NCBI RefSeq assembly: GCF_001544095.1
Contig: NZ_BCPT01000015.1
Span: 1 to 64,000, forward strand
Direction of reading: 5' to 3'
DNA: 64,000 nt
From: Enterococcus casseliflavus NBRC 100478
GTDB taxonomy: Bacteria > Bacillota > Bacilli > Lactobacillales > Enterococcaceae
In this document: positions 50,494 to 59,794 of the stretch, in pieces
Numbering within the stretch: the stretch's first letter is position 1
Layout of the letters: each line of letters starts with the position of its first letter
Notes under the pieces: generated by a model
The model's database searches: none
Seen by the model: only the letters and a program-made list of their open reading frames with translations
What the model was told of the DNA's origin: nothing
Position numbers and translations under genes: made by a program

Positions 50494-50593
50494 TTGTTTC
50501 ACCTCCGTGCTCTTTCTCATCATACAATAGAAAGAATAAGAATGAAATGCTTCACCAGTACCGAAAATTTCCAGAAGAGTTGGCAATCATTTT

Positions 50594-50607
50594 GGAAAAC
50601 GCTTTAC
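50594..50607. promoter_or_regulatory. possible catabolite-responsive element (cre)
   Basis: GGAAAACGCTTTAC matches 11 of 14 positions of the CcpA-binding consensus, in the 247-bp gap between regulator and PTS operon. It would give glucose repression. Weak by sequence alone. Confidence 0.4.
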
Positions 50608-50740
50608 TAATGATTGCCACTTGAATTGGAAATTTGTTGTGTTTACATCGTGAATTAGAAACCGTAAATTAAACGTGTACAGAAAATAAACCACACGAAT
50701 TACGCTAATGGTTTCATAATAAAGGAAAGGAGCAGATGAG

Positions 50741-51202
50741 ATGGATTTTCAGAAAAAAAATATTCTCTTGAATGTGGCTGTTACATCAAAAGAAGAACTG
50801 TTTCACGTAATTGCGCATCATGCCTATGAATCAGGGATCGTTACCAATGCAGCAGATACATGTGCGGCATTCATTGAACGGGAAGCACAATATTCAACCG
50901 GCTTACAAGAAGGCTTTGCTATTCCACATGCAAAAGCTGAACCCGTTTTGGAACCGACCGTTTTGTTTATTCGTTTAGAGCAAGCCATCGAATGGGAAAC
51001 CTTCGATGATTCAGCAGTCAAAAATGTGTTTGCTTTGATGGTTCCTAAAAAAGATGAAGGAACGGTGCATCTGCAAATGTTGAGTCGCCTAGCAACCGCA
51101 TTGCTTGAAGAGACATTCATCCAGCAGATTCAACAATCAGAAGACAAAGCTTATTTAGCAGAATTGATCAAAAAGGAAATGATGGGAGAGAAAATTGTAT
51201 GA
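50741..51202 (+). CDS. PTS fructose-type EIIA component
   Basis: 153 residues with an AAGGAG site. EIIA-fructose fold; phosphoryl-accepting His in GFAIPHAKAE (near 67), region FIEREAQYSTGLQEG as in the family. It passes phosphate from HPr to the EIIB protein encoded next, whose start overlaps its stop by 4 bp (ATGA). Confidence 0.94.
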   Translation: MDFQKKNILLNVAVTSKEELFHVIAHHAYESGIVTNAADTCAAFIEREAQYSTGLQEGFAIPHAKAEPVLEPTVLFIRLEQAIEWETFDDSAVKNVFALMVPKKDEGTVHLQMLSRLATALLEETFIQQIQQSEDKAYLAELIKKEMMGEKIV

Positions 51203-51522
51203 AAATAGTAGGAATTTCCGCCTGTCCAGCTGGATTGGCACATACACCGATGGCGGCAAAAGCTTTAGAAAAAGCTGGTGTGAAACTTGGCTATGAGGTC
51301 AAGATCGAACAGCAAGGCTCATTAGGGCAAGTCAATGAGATCACTGCAGCCGAAGCAAAAGAAGCGGATTTCTTGCTTTTAGCGACTGACCAAAAAGTTG
51401 TTGGGATGGAACGGTTTGAAGGAAAACCGCAAATTCGAGTAAATATCAATACGTGTATCAAGGCACCGGAAGCGGTGCTGAAGAAATGTGTAGCTGCTGT
51501 TGAACAAAGAAACGCAAACTAA
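51199..51522 (+). CDS. PTS fructose-type EIIB component
   Basis: 107 residues. Active Cys9 in GISACPAGLAHTPMAA, the standard start of fructose-type EIIB, plus VKIEQQGSLGQVNEI. It carries phosphate to the sugar during uptake by the EIIC permease. Confidence 0.95.
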   Translation: MKIVGISACPAGLAHTPMAAKALEKAGVKLGYEVKIEQQGSLGQVNEITAAEAKEADFLLLATDQKVVGMERFEGKPQIRVNINTCIKAPEAVLKKCVAAVEQRNAN

Positions 51523-51537
51523 AGGAAAGAGGCAAGG

Positions 51538-52641
51538 ATGATGAAAAGAGTTCTAGCAGATTTAAAAGGCCACTTGATGAGTGGAATTAGTTTTGTACTG
51601 CCATTGATTATTGGTGCTTCACTGGTTGTTGCCATTCCGAAAATGATTGCTCTTGGTATGGGGATCACAAGCTTAGATCCTTATGCTGACACGGAAGGCT
51701 TTAAACATGCGCTTTATTTGATTGAACAAGTAGGGTGGGCAGGAATCGGCTTGATCAATACTGTCTTGGCTGGTTTTATCGCGTATTCTGTTGGAGATAA
51801 GGCTGCGCTAGGTGCCGGCTTTATCGGTGGTGCAGTCGCTTCTAGCACCAATGCTGGGTTTTTAGGGGCAGTTATTGCTGGGTTCTTAGCAGGATACTTA
51901 GTGAAGTGGGCGAAAGAACATATCAAATTACCGGAGTCGTTTGCTGGGGTGATGCCGTTGGTAATTTTACCTTTGATTGCTACATTGTCCGTAGCAATCG
52001 TCATGGGCGCCTTACTCTCTGAGCCCTTGGCGTGGATCAATACTAGTTTGGTTGAATGGATCCGAACCATGATTGAAAATGACGTTAACAAAATTTTACT
52101 GGCATTCATCATGGGGGCAATGATTGGCTCTGACTTAGGGGGACCTGTAAACAAAGCTGCTTGGATGGCAGGAAATGTGTTACTAGCGGAAGGAGTCTAT
52201 TTACCAGCCATCATCGTGAACGTTGCGATTTGTGCGGTACCATTTGGATATGCCTTAGCAACTTTGTTCCACAAAAATCGATTCAACAAAGAGCTACTGG
52301 ATGCTGGGCGTAATAACTTTATTATGGGGTTCATCGGAATCACAGAAGGAGCAATTCCTTTTACATTAGTCAATCCATTACGGCTTGTGCCGATCAACAT
52401 GTTGGGAGGTGCAATTGCTTCTGGTTTGGGGATCGCATTAGGAATGTATGACAAAATGCCACCAGTTGGGGGAATCTACGGCTTCTTCACTGTTGGAAAC
52501 GGTTGGGCGTATTTGATTGGACTATTTGCAGGAGCAGCCTTCATCGGTTTTGTCGCGCCTTTATTCGTGAATTTCAATAAGCAAGAAGAACAAACAGAAG
52601 ATATTGCCCTCGATGATATTGAAGTGAGCTTTGAAAACTAA
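51538..52641 (+). CDS. PTS fructose-type EIIC permease
   Basis: 367 residues and about ten helices. Family landmarks: HLMSGISFVLPLIIGASLVV at the start, GFIAYSVGDKAALGAGFIGG, LGGPVNKAAWMAG and the substrate loop GITEGAIPFTLVNPLR. With the GH38 enzyme downstream, 2-O-alpha-mannosyl-D-glycerate is the likely substrate, as for E. coli MngA, here split into three proteins. Confidence 0.93.
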   Translation: MMKRVLADLKGHLMSGISFVLPLIIGASLVVAIPKMIALGMGITSLDPYADTEGFKHALYLIEQVGWAGIGLINTVLAGFIAYSVGDKAALGAGFIGGAVASSTNAGFLGAVIAGFLAGYLVKWAKEHIKLPESFAGVMPLVILPLIATLSVAIVMGALLSEPLAWINTSLVEWIRTMIENDVNKILLAFIMGAMIGSDLGGPVNKAAWMAGNVLLAEGVYLPAIIVNVAICAVPFGYALATLFHKNRFNKELLDAGRNNFIMGFIGITEGAIPFTLVNPLRLVPINMLGGAIASGLGIALGMYDKMPPVGGIYGFFTVGNGWAYLIGLFAGAAFIGFVAPLFVNFNKQEEQTEDIALDDIEVSFEN

Positions 52642-52846
52642 GTAACAAGGCTGATTAGCTAAATAGTAGCAAAAGAAAAGGCACGAGCAGGTGATTTTTC
52701 AAGAACGCTTTAAGGTATCTGACAAGGACAAGACTTGGGGAAGAAAACAAGAGTATTTGAAGAGAAACGATTTTCAAAATTCGAAGCATTTATGTAAGGA
52801 TCAAATGATGCGTACCAGATGGTAAAAAAATTGAGAAAAATTAATA

Positions 52847-52880
52847 GGCACGAACGACACCCATCGTTACGTGCCTTTTT
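52847..52880 (+). terminator. hairpin between EIIC and mannosidase
   Basis: GGCACGAACGA pairs with TCGTTACGTGCC (small bulge), then T6, ending 24 bp before the mannosidase start. It may reduce readthrough and make mannosidase expression lower or separately controlled. Confidence 0.65.
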
Positions 52881-52904
52881 TAATCACGGGAGAGGAATGA
52901 TTGA

Positions 52905-55580
52905 ATGAAAAAAACAGTACATGTCGTACCCCACAGTCATTGGGATCGCGAATGGTATTTTACGACGAGTCGCTCGAAAATCTATTTGATGCACGATCTA
53001 AAAAACTTCATTGAACAACTAGAAAAGGATGATCCTTATGAAAGTTTCATTTTAGATGGACAGGCTTCTCTGTTAGATGATTACTTGAAATGGCGCCCAC
53101 AGGACAAAGAAAGGATTCAACAACTTGTTCAACAAGGAAAATTGATCATTGGCCCATGGTACACACAAACCGATCAATTAGTGATCTCGGGAGAAAGCAT
53201 TGTTCGTAATATGTTATATGGCATGAAAATTTGTGAAGCATTCGGAACCTACATGAATGTCGGCTATGTGCCAGATTCTTTCGGACAAGCAGCTAGTATG
53301 CCACAAATCTATCGTGAGTTTGGTATCACAGACACAATGTTTTGGCGCGGTGTCAGTGATGACGATGTTAAACACACAGAGTACAAATGGCGTGGAGAAG
53401 ATGGTTCTGTGGTCAATGTTTACCAGATCCCAAGTGGGTACTACATTGGCGGTGCCATTCCTGAACGAGAAGCAGAATTAGCAGAGTTCTTACATCAAGA
53501 ACCGTTTAAAACGACTTGGGGGCGCAGTGCAACGGATCAAGTGTATTTTCCAAATGGTTTCGACCAAGCACCAGTTAGAGAAAATCTTCCAGAATTGGTT
53601 GATCGAATGAATCAACTGTATCAGGATGAGTATGAGTTACAATTTTCAACGATCGAAAAATACATTGCTGCGGTCAAAGTACGCCATCCTGAGTTGGAAG
53701 AAATCGCTGGTGAACTGATCAACGGCAAATTGATGCGAATTCACAAAACGATTTTTTCTTCACGTCCTGATTTGAAGGCGATGAACACACAGATCCAACA
53801 TTACTTAGTCAATGTCATGGAGCCTATCTTAACCATGGCTATGCAATTAGGATTTGAGTACCCCGTAGAAACAGTCATAGAGATTTGGAAGTTAATGTTT
53901 GAAAATGCGGCGCATGATTCGATCGGTTCTTGTGTTTCTGATACGACCAACGAAGATATCTATATGCGCTATAAGCAAGCGCGAGATATTTCTATGAATC
54001 TTGTCGAATTGATGTTACGACAGATTTCTACTGCAATCAACAACCCACAAGCAAAAGAAATTACTTTTACGCTTTTCAATACCTATGACACAAAACGTAA
54101 TGGGGTGATCGAAGCAGAGGTTTATTTGCCGCAAAAAGATTTTGCGATCCTTGACCAGTCAGGTCAGGCGTTACCTTATACGATTTTAGAGCTTACCGAC
54201 CAAACGGAGTATGTGTTGAATCAGGGGAACATATTAGATCCAGTCAAGGAGATCTATTTGCCGGAGAAAGTCTATAAAGCAAAGATTGCCATAGAAACGA
54301 CTGATGTGCCGAGTATGGGGTATACCCAGCTGACAATTGATTTAAAAGGTGATACAAGCGCACCATTGCAGGAGATTACAACCAATACGATCGAAAATGA
54401 GTACTATCAGATCACTGTCAATAGCAATGGCTCGTTAGATATTCTAGATAAAACCAATCAGGTGCTTTATCAAAATCAAGGGATCATTGAAGAAAATGGC
54501 GACGATGGTGATTCATTCAATTATTCACCACCTGTGAAAGATTTTGTGATTTCATCAATTGATGCGCAACCAACGATCTCGATTCAGCAATCAGCAATCT
54601 ACCAAAAGATTGATGTGGTATTCACGCTGAGGGTTCCGAAGGATTTAGCTGAACGTGCAGAAAAGAAGGTCTCGGCTTCACTACCGATCCAATTGACGAT
54701 CGTGTTGAAAAAACAATCGCAACAAATTGATTTCAACTTAACGGTTGAAAACCAACAAGTGGATAGTCATCGGGTATGTGTGCTATTTGATACCGGAATT
54801 GCCTCGAAATTTTCGCTGGCTGACCAACAGTTTGGCACGTTGCAGCGCCCTGTTGTGTTTGAAAAAGAAATGGCTCTTTGGGAAGCTAATAAAGAGCAAT
54901 GGAATGAGCAGCCGATCGCCATAGAAACTTGTCAATCGTTTGTCGGTTTATTCGATGCATCCCATGGCGTAGCAGTCATGCCCAAGGGTGTACGTGAATA
55001 TGAGATCGTGGGGAAAGCGTTTGATACGATTCGCTTAACGATTTTCCGAACCTATGGCTTCATGGGGAAAGAGAATCTACTGTATCGACCAGGGCGTGCT
55101 TCAGGAGAATCAGTGATTGCGACACCAGCTGCGCAGTGCCACAAAACGATGCATTTTGATTTCTCTGTTGCTTACTTTGCTAAAGGATTTGATCAAGCAA
55201 ATGTTGCACAGAGTGCCAAACAAGCAGTAACACCGATCACTCTTTATCAATCCGCAGAATTCCTGAATTCCCGCTTGATATTTACTTTAGGACCGGTTGA
55301 ACCAACCTTACCGGCAAACTTTAGTCTTTTTGAGATCAATGGCAATTTGACCCTGAGTGTATTGAAAAAAGCCGAAGATCGTCTAGGTTATATTTTGCGT
55401 CTATACAATGGGCTTTTAGATGAAGGTGGACACGCAACGATCACATTCAACCATCCAGTGAAGTTAGTAGAAACAGTCGATTTAAAAGAAGCTACAAAAG
55501 AAGCACTGGTTGTGGAAAAGAATGTAGTCACTCTTGAAAAGATAGGCCACGCAAAATTTGTGACATTGTATGTAGAGTAA
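52905..55580 (+). CDS. mngB: alpha-mannosidase, GH38 (mannosylglycerate hydrolase type)
   Basis: 891 residues, normal for bacterial GH38. Zinc-binding HSHWD near 11-15, nucleophile Asp in GYVPDSFGQAASMP (near 124), then the helical middle domain (FENAAHDSIGSCVSDTTNED) and beta-rich C-terminal domains. No signal peptide, so cytoplasmic. It cleaves the phosphorylated mannosyl compound brought in by the PTS to mannose-6-phosphate plus aglycone; substrate by analogy with MngB. Confidence 0.93.
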   Translation: MKKTVHVVPHSHWDREWYFTTSRSKIYLMHDLKNFIEQLEKDDPYESFILDGQASLLDDYLKWRPQDKERIQQLVQQGKLIIGPWYTQTDQLVISGESIVRNMLYGMKICEAFGTYMNVGYVPDSFGQAASMPQIYREFGITDTMFWRGVSDDDVKHTEYKWRGEDGSVVNVYQIPSGYYIGGAIPEREAELAEFLHQEPFKTTWGRSATDQVYFPNGFDQAPVRENLPELVDRMNQLYQDEYELQFSTIEKYIAAVKVRHPELEEIAGELINGKLMRIHKTIFSSRPDLKAMNTQIQHYLVNVMEPILTMAMQLGFEYPVETVIEIWKLMFENAAHDSIGSCVSDTTNEDIYMRYKQARDISMNLVELMLRQISTAINNPQAKEITFTLFNTYDTKRNGVIEAEVYLPQKDFAILDQSGQALPYTILELTDQTEYVLNQGNILDPVKEIYLPEKVYKAKIAIETTDVPSMGYTQLTIDLKGDTSAPLQEITTNTIENEYYQITVNSNGSLDILDKTNQVLYQNQGIIEENGDDGDSFNYSPPVKDFVISSIDAQPTISIQQSAIYQKIDVVFTLRVPKDLAERAEKKVSASLPIQLTIVLKKQSQQIDFNLTVENQQVDSHRVCVLFDTGIASKFSLADQQFGTLQRPVVFEKEMALWEANKEQWNEQPIAIETCQSFVGLFDASHGVAVMPKGVREYEIVGKAFDTIRLTIFRTYGFMGKENLLYRPGRASGESVIATPAAQCHKTMHFDFSVAYFAKGFDQANVAQSAKQAVTPITLYQSAEFLNSRLIFTLGPVEPTLPANFSLFEINGNLTLSVLKKAEDRLGYILRLYNGLLDEGGHATITFNHPVKLVETVDLKEATKEALVVEKNVVTLEKIGHAKFVTLYVE

Positions 55581-55637
55581 TTGCTACTGAGAAAAAGTCA
55601 CGCGAAGCGGCGAGTCCGCTTGTGCCATAGAAAAGTG

Positions 55638-55681
55638 AAAAAGGTTCGTAAGTCTTATCAAAGTATTTACGAGCCTTTTTT
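55638..55681 (+). terminator. terminator of PTS/mannosidase operon
   Basis: AAAAAGGTTCGTAA pairs with TTTACGAGCCTTTTT across a loop of about 14 nt. The following about 280 bp up to 55963 contain no clear gene. Confidence 0.75.
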
Positions 55682-55963
55682 AATACTAATGCGAAACAGA
55701 CGAGAATCTTTGTAGGTTGAATGCCAATAGCGAATGTATACCTAAGCCATCCTTTCCAAGGTATGCAAAAATCTCTCCTCTGTACGAGTTGCACGAAAGG
55801 AGGAAAGTCAGAAGGCAGCTTGTCGGTTTTCTTTTAATTCTTATTTCCATCTCAGTTTATGTAGTTTTTGGTATTTCACATCAGCGGCGCAGAACGGGCT
55901 TTCTTGACAAATAAGCATTCTAAAAATATAGTTGAGTCAAAAGCTGCAAGACAGGAGAATATC

Positions 55964-56392
55964 ATGAAAATTAGAGCCGCAGCATTGTCTGATCATAAAG
56001 AACTAACTCATTTGTCGAAAGTACTAGGCTATCCAATCGAAGAAGAAGTATTGATCGAAGGCCTAAAGAGAATTTTAGCTGAGGAGGATCATCTCTTGCT
56101 TGTTGCCGAAATAAAGGGTAAAGCAGTTGGGATGATTGAAGCACAGCCGTATTCAACAGTTTATTCTGCTGGGCAATTTTTTAATGTCCTAGGTTTGGTA
56201 GTGGATGATCAAGTGCAAAAGCAAGGCGTTGGCGGGAAACTACTGTCGGCAATTGAAGAAGAAGCCCGACAGCGAGGAATGCAAGGCATTCGATTAAATT
56301 CGAATGTTAAACGCCATGCTGCTCACAGGTTTTATGAAAATCATGGTTACCACAGCAGTCATGAACAGAAACGGTTTATCAAGGAATTATAA
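55964..56392 (+). CDS. GNAT family N-acetyltransferase
   Basis: 142 residues from ATG 55964 with an ACAGGAG site. Acetyl-CoA motif GLVVDDQVQKQGVGGKLLSA and the ending AHRFYENHGYHSSHEQKRFI are typical. Substrate unknown. Single-gene unit with its own terminator. Confidence 0.9.
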   Translation: MKIRAAALSDHKELTHLSKVLGYPIEEEVLIEGLKRILAEEDHLLLVAEIKGKAVGMIEAQPYSTVYSAGQFFNVLGLVVDDQVQKQGVGGKLLSAIEEEARQRGMQGIRLNSNVKRHAAHRFYENHGYHSSHEQKRFIKEL

Positions 56393-56398
56393 AAATAC

Positions 56399-56443
56399 AA
56401 AGACGCTGGAGGAGTGACAAACGACACTCCAGCGTCTTTTTTT
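56399..56443. terminator. bidirectional terminator
   Basis: AAAGACGCTGGAG pairs with CTCCAGCGTCTTT, then T's; it lies between convergent GNAT and LysR genes. Confidence 0.9.
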
Positions 56444-56476
56444 GTATTCACTTTAATTGGTTCAAAAGACTAATAT

Positions 56477-57304
56477 TTATGGAATCAATGATAACAACAG
56501 CCGTTTAATCTCCTCATAAACCTCTCCGGTTTCCGGCGTCACACGTTGACGATTCTGAATGATAAAAAGATCACGATAGCGGTACTCTGGATCAAGTTCC
56601 TGCCAAGGCAACTCTTCTGGTAATGAAAGTTTCGAAATGATCGATTTGCCGATGTTTTGTTTTAGTAGGGACAAAATCACTTCGCTATTATTGGCTTTGA
56701 TGATTTGCGGATTTAGGTGCTGTGCGTAAAGATAGGTTTCGTTAATGTAATACATCCCCGAGTCGTTTTCTCGCAAGACCCAAAAATCAGAAGCGAGGTT
56801 GCCTGCTAACACCAATTCATCGCGATAAACGAATTCTTTTTGGATCAATGGCGAAACGATTGATTTTTCGATCAGGCCGATATGGGCTTTGTTTGATTCG
56901 ACGGCATCGATCACTTCTTGCGAATTCATGATTTTGATTTCAAAGGCAAATGTTGGAAATTCTGCAATCAGCTGTGCCATGATGCTAGGCAGTAAGTAAA
57001 CGGCGGTGGTATTCGAACAAGCGAGCACACACGCTGTTTTAAAATTTTTGGTGTCTTTGGCTTGCGAAAAAATAGTGGACAATGAGCGGAGGGACTCGAC
57101 CACACGAGGATACAAAAACTCCGCTTGGCTAGTGGGTAAAATCAATTGTTTTCCTTTACGTTCAAAAAGTTTGAAGCCAAGTTCCGCCTCTAATCGTTGG
57201 ATTTGCAAGGAGATCGTTGGCTGAGTTTTATAGAGCTGTTTTGCGGCAAGACTAAAGTTTCTCGTTTCATAAACAACAATGAAGGTTTTGAGCAATTCAA
57301 TCAT
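56477..57304 (-). CDS. LysR family transcriptional regulator
   Basis: 275 residues. N-terminal winged helix (IELLKTFIVVYETRNFSLAA, KQLYKTQPTISLQIQRLEAE) and the two-lobed effector domain. Slightly short against the usual about 295. Divergent from the TDT transporter and lactate dehydrogenase genes, with 150 bp of AT-rich intergenic DNA, so it is their likely activator. Confidence 0.93.
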   Translation of the reverse strand: MIELLKTFIVVYETRNFSLAAKQLYKTQPTISLQIQRLEAELGFKLFERKGKQLILPTSQAEFLYPRVVESLRSLSTIFSQAKDTKNFKTACVLACSNTTAVYLLPSIMAQLIAEFPTFAFEIKIMNSQEVIDAVESNKAHIGLIEKSIVSPLIQKEFVYRDELVLAGNLASDFWVLRENDSGMYYINETYLYAQHLNPQIIKANNSEVILSLLKQNIGKSIISKLSLPEELPWQELDPEYRYRDLFIIQNRQRVTPETGEVYEEIKRLLLSLIP

Positions 57305-57454
57305 TTTGCGGACTCCTTTATTATTAATAATATTTATAATTAGTATTTAAAAGTACAATTTTACAAATAGTTATCAGGTGATTATAGTATAAGTGTAGAG
57401 AAAAAAGAAAGCAAATTTAATTGAAATTTTCATACGTTAAGAAAGGATGAGTTG

Positions 57455-58423
57455 ATGAAAACATCGATCCAGCATTTTTTACATTCATTGCCAATCCCGA
57501 TTTGCGGCTTGATTTTAGGCACTGTGTCTTTGGGGAATTTATTGTATTCAGAAGGAATGGAGACGGTTGGAAATGCGTTTTGCACCCTTGGTATTTTCAT
57601 CATGGGGCTCTTCCTTCTGAAAGTATGCTTTACATTTAAGCACACGATGTCAGAGTTGCAAAACCCAATCGTTGCTTCGGTGGCGCCGACCTTTACGATG
57701 GCGCTGATGGTGATCTCCACTGTTTTTGAACGGGTCATTCCCAATGCAGTGGTGAATGATCTGCTCTGGTGGGGGGCTATCGGCTTACATTTTGCTCTAA
57801 TGATCTATTTTGTTGTCGTGCATATTTTGCCTGTCGACCTTTCGCTGGAATACATTTATCCAAGCTGGTTTATTACCTTCGTCGGGATTGGCGTAATTCC
57901 CAATACTTCTGCTGTCTTTTTTAAAGAGCTAGGGGAAGTGATCGTCTGGATCGCATTGGTATTGTATTTTGCGCTTTTGCCGATTATTTTAAAGCGAGTC
58001 GTCCATCAAAAGCTGACGGAACGTGCGGCAGTTCCTTTGATCACGATTTTAACAGCACCAGGTTCTCTTTGCTTAGCAGGTTACCTTTCCGTATTTGAAC
58101 AAGGCTCTGCTTGGTTTGTCGCCTTTATGCTGTTATTGTCACAAACGATTTATTTCTGTGTTGTCGCTTATATGAAAAACATGCTGGCAGTCGGGTTTTA
58201 CCCAAGCTATGCGGCATTTACGTTTCCTCTTGTGATCTCGGCGACTGCAATGTTCAAATCAGCACTGTTTTTTGCGAATCACCCACTGATATTTGGGTTT
58301 CTACAAGCCTTAACGATTATTGAAACCAGCTTTGCCGTGATTGTCGTCTGCTATGTGTTAGGAAAATATGCTGTTCATTTGTATCAGCAAACCAAAGCGC
58401 TGATTGCCGGTCATAGTTATTAA
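57455..58423 (+). CDS. TDT family transporter (TehA/Mae1/SLAC1-like)
   Basis: 322 residues from ATG 57455 behind AAAGGA. Ten predicted helices; SLPIPICGLILGTVSLGNLL at the N-terminus is the family start. TDT proteins move dicarboxylates such as malate, or act as anion channels. The following lactate dehydrogenase suggests a 2-hydroxy or 2-oxo acid substrate (inference). Confidence 0.88.
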   Translation: MKTSIQHFLHSLPIPICGLILGTVSLGNLLYSEGMETVGNAFCTLGIFIMGLFLLKVCFTFKHTMSELQNPIVASVAPTFTMALMVISTVFERVIPNAVVNDLLWWGAIGLHFALMIYFVVVHILPVDLSLEYIYPSWFITFVGIGVIPNTSAVFFKELGEVIVWIALVLYFALLPIILKRVVHQKLTERAAVPLITILTAPGSLCLAGYLSVFEQGSAWFVAFMLLLSQTIYFCVVAYMKNMLAVGFYPSYAAFTFPLVISATAMFKSALFFANHPLIFGFLQALTIIETSFAVIVVCYVLGKYAVHLYQQTKALIAGHSY

Positions 58424-58516
58424 GGAAACACAAAAAATCATCCATTTTTTGAGAAAATGCGTACTCTACGCAAAACAATAGCACAAGTATTTGAAAAGAA
58501 AGGGAAGGGATCGCAC

Positions 58517-59476
58517 ATGAAAAGTACAAGCAGAAAAGTTGTCGTTGTCGGAACAGGTTTCGTTGGAACGAGCATTGCGTATTCCATGATCAATCAAGGA
58601 CTAATCAATGAATTGGTCTTGATCGATGTCAATCGAGACAAAGCAGAAGGAGAAGCCCTCGATTTGTTAGACGGTATGTCATGGGGGCAAGAAAACATCA
58701 AAGTTTGGGCGGGAGAGTACTCGGAATGTAAAGATGCTGATATCGTCGTTATTACTGCAGGGATCAACCAAAAGCCAGGACAAACACGGCTTGAATTGAT
58801 CGATGTGAACGCCGAAATTATGGCAAGCGTCACAAAACAAGTGATGGCTTCAGGCTTTGATGGCGTGCTTGTCATCGCTTCAAACCCAGTCGATGTCTTA
58901 ACTTATCAAGCATGGCGTGTGTCAGGGCTGCCAGCCAATCGTGTTGTTGGTACGGGAACGACCCTCGATACCACAAGACTTCGAAAAGAAGTGGCGGCAA
59001 AATTAGCCATCGATCCACGGAATATTCATGGGTATATCATTGGGGAACACGGTGATTCGGAAGTCGCTGTCTGGTCCCATACAACGATCGGTGGTCAACC
59101 GATCGTAGAATTGATCAAGCAAAAGGATCGTTTGACCGTTGCCGATCTAGCGGTTCTTTCTGAACGAGTAAAAAATGCCGCCTATGAAATCATCGATCGA
59201 AAACAAGCAACATTTTACGGGATAGGGATGAGTGTCGCAAGAATCGTTCGAGCGATCTTAAATGATGAGCAAGCGATTCTGCCGGTGTCTTCCTACCTTG
59301 ATGGGGAATATGGCATCAACGATTTATTCACAGGTGTTCCTGCAGTCGTGGACCAAAACGGCGTCCGCGAAATTATTGAATTGACGCTTACCCCTGAGGA
59401 AAAACGGCAGTTTGATACTTCGTGTCATCAGTTACGAGCAGTAATTTCCACAATTGGACAAAGCAAAGTCAGCTGA
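58517..59476 (+). CDS. ldh: L-lactate dehydrogenase (or L-2-hydroxyacid dehydrogenase)
   Basis: 319 residues from ATG 58517 with GGGAAGGG. NAD-binding VVGTGFVGTSIAYSM, substrate loop NQKPGQTRLELI, and catalytic His in YIIGEHGDSEVAVW (near 178). The loop residue Gln in KPGQTR favours lactate over malate. As part of a LysR/TDT module it may be a secondary LDH rather than the main fermentative enzyme. Confidence 0.92.
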   Translation: MKSTSRKVVVVGTGFVGTSIAYSMINQGLINELVLIDVNRDKAEGEALDLLDGMSWGQENIKVWAGEYSECKDADIVVITAGINQKPGQTRLELIDVNAEIMASVTKQVMASGFDGVLVIASNPVDVLTYQAWRVSGLPANRVVGTGTTLDTTRLRKEVAAKLAIDPRNIHGYIIGEHGDSEVAVWSHTTIGGQPIVELIKQKDRLTVADLAVLSERVKNAAYEIIDRKQATFYGIGMSVARIVRAILNDEQAILPVSSYLDGEYGINDLFTGVPAVVDQNGVREIIELTLTPEEKRQFDTSCHQLRAVISTIGQSKVS

Positions 59477-59518
59477 TCTCAAGAATACTAGTAATGAAAT
59501 CCTCGTGTTCGTTTTTGC

Positions 59519-59558
59519 CAAAGCATGGTTCGACTATTTACGGTCGGCCATGCTTTTT
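59519..59558 (+). terminator. ldh terminator
   Basis: AAAGCATGG (59519-59527) pairs with CCATGCTTT (59547-59555), followed by T's. Confidence 0.85.
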
Positions 59559-59707
59559 TTACATCTAGCCAAGAATGTTAAAAGGAAATGGCGTATTTTA
59601 CGCGAAACGCCCACTATTCAACTCTCTTTTTTCTCACTCCTTTAGAAAAAACATCCTCAGTGAATGACAGAAAAAGAATGATCGATCAACCTTGCAAACA
59701 TTTCGAG

Positions 59708-59768
59708 TTGTAAAAAGTGACAAAGTGTCACCTTGTGTGGTATTCTTCAAAAAGTGACACTTTGTCAA
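59708..59768 (+). promoter_or_regulatory. TetR-type paired operators at ABC/FtsX promoter
   Basis: Two mirror copies of one 15-bp site: GTGACAAAGTGTCAC (59717-59731) and GTGACACTTTGTCAA (59754-59768). Between them lies an extended -10, TGTGGTATTCT, with GTGACA as -35 at 18 bp. One site covers the -35, the other follows the start point, as for strong repression. The TetR gene at the operon end is the likely binder. Confidence 0.75.
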
Positions 59769-59794
59769 CATTTGGAAAACAGGAGGAAAGAGCA

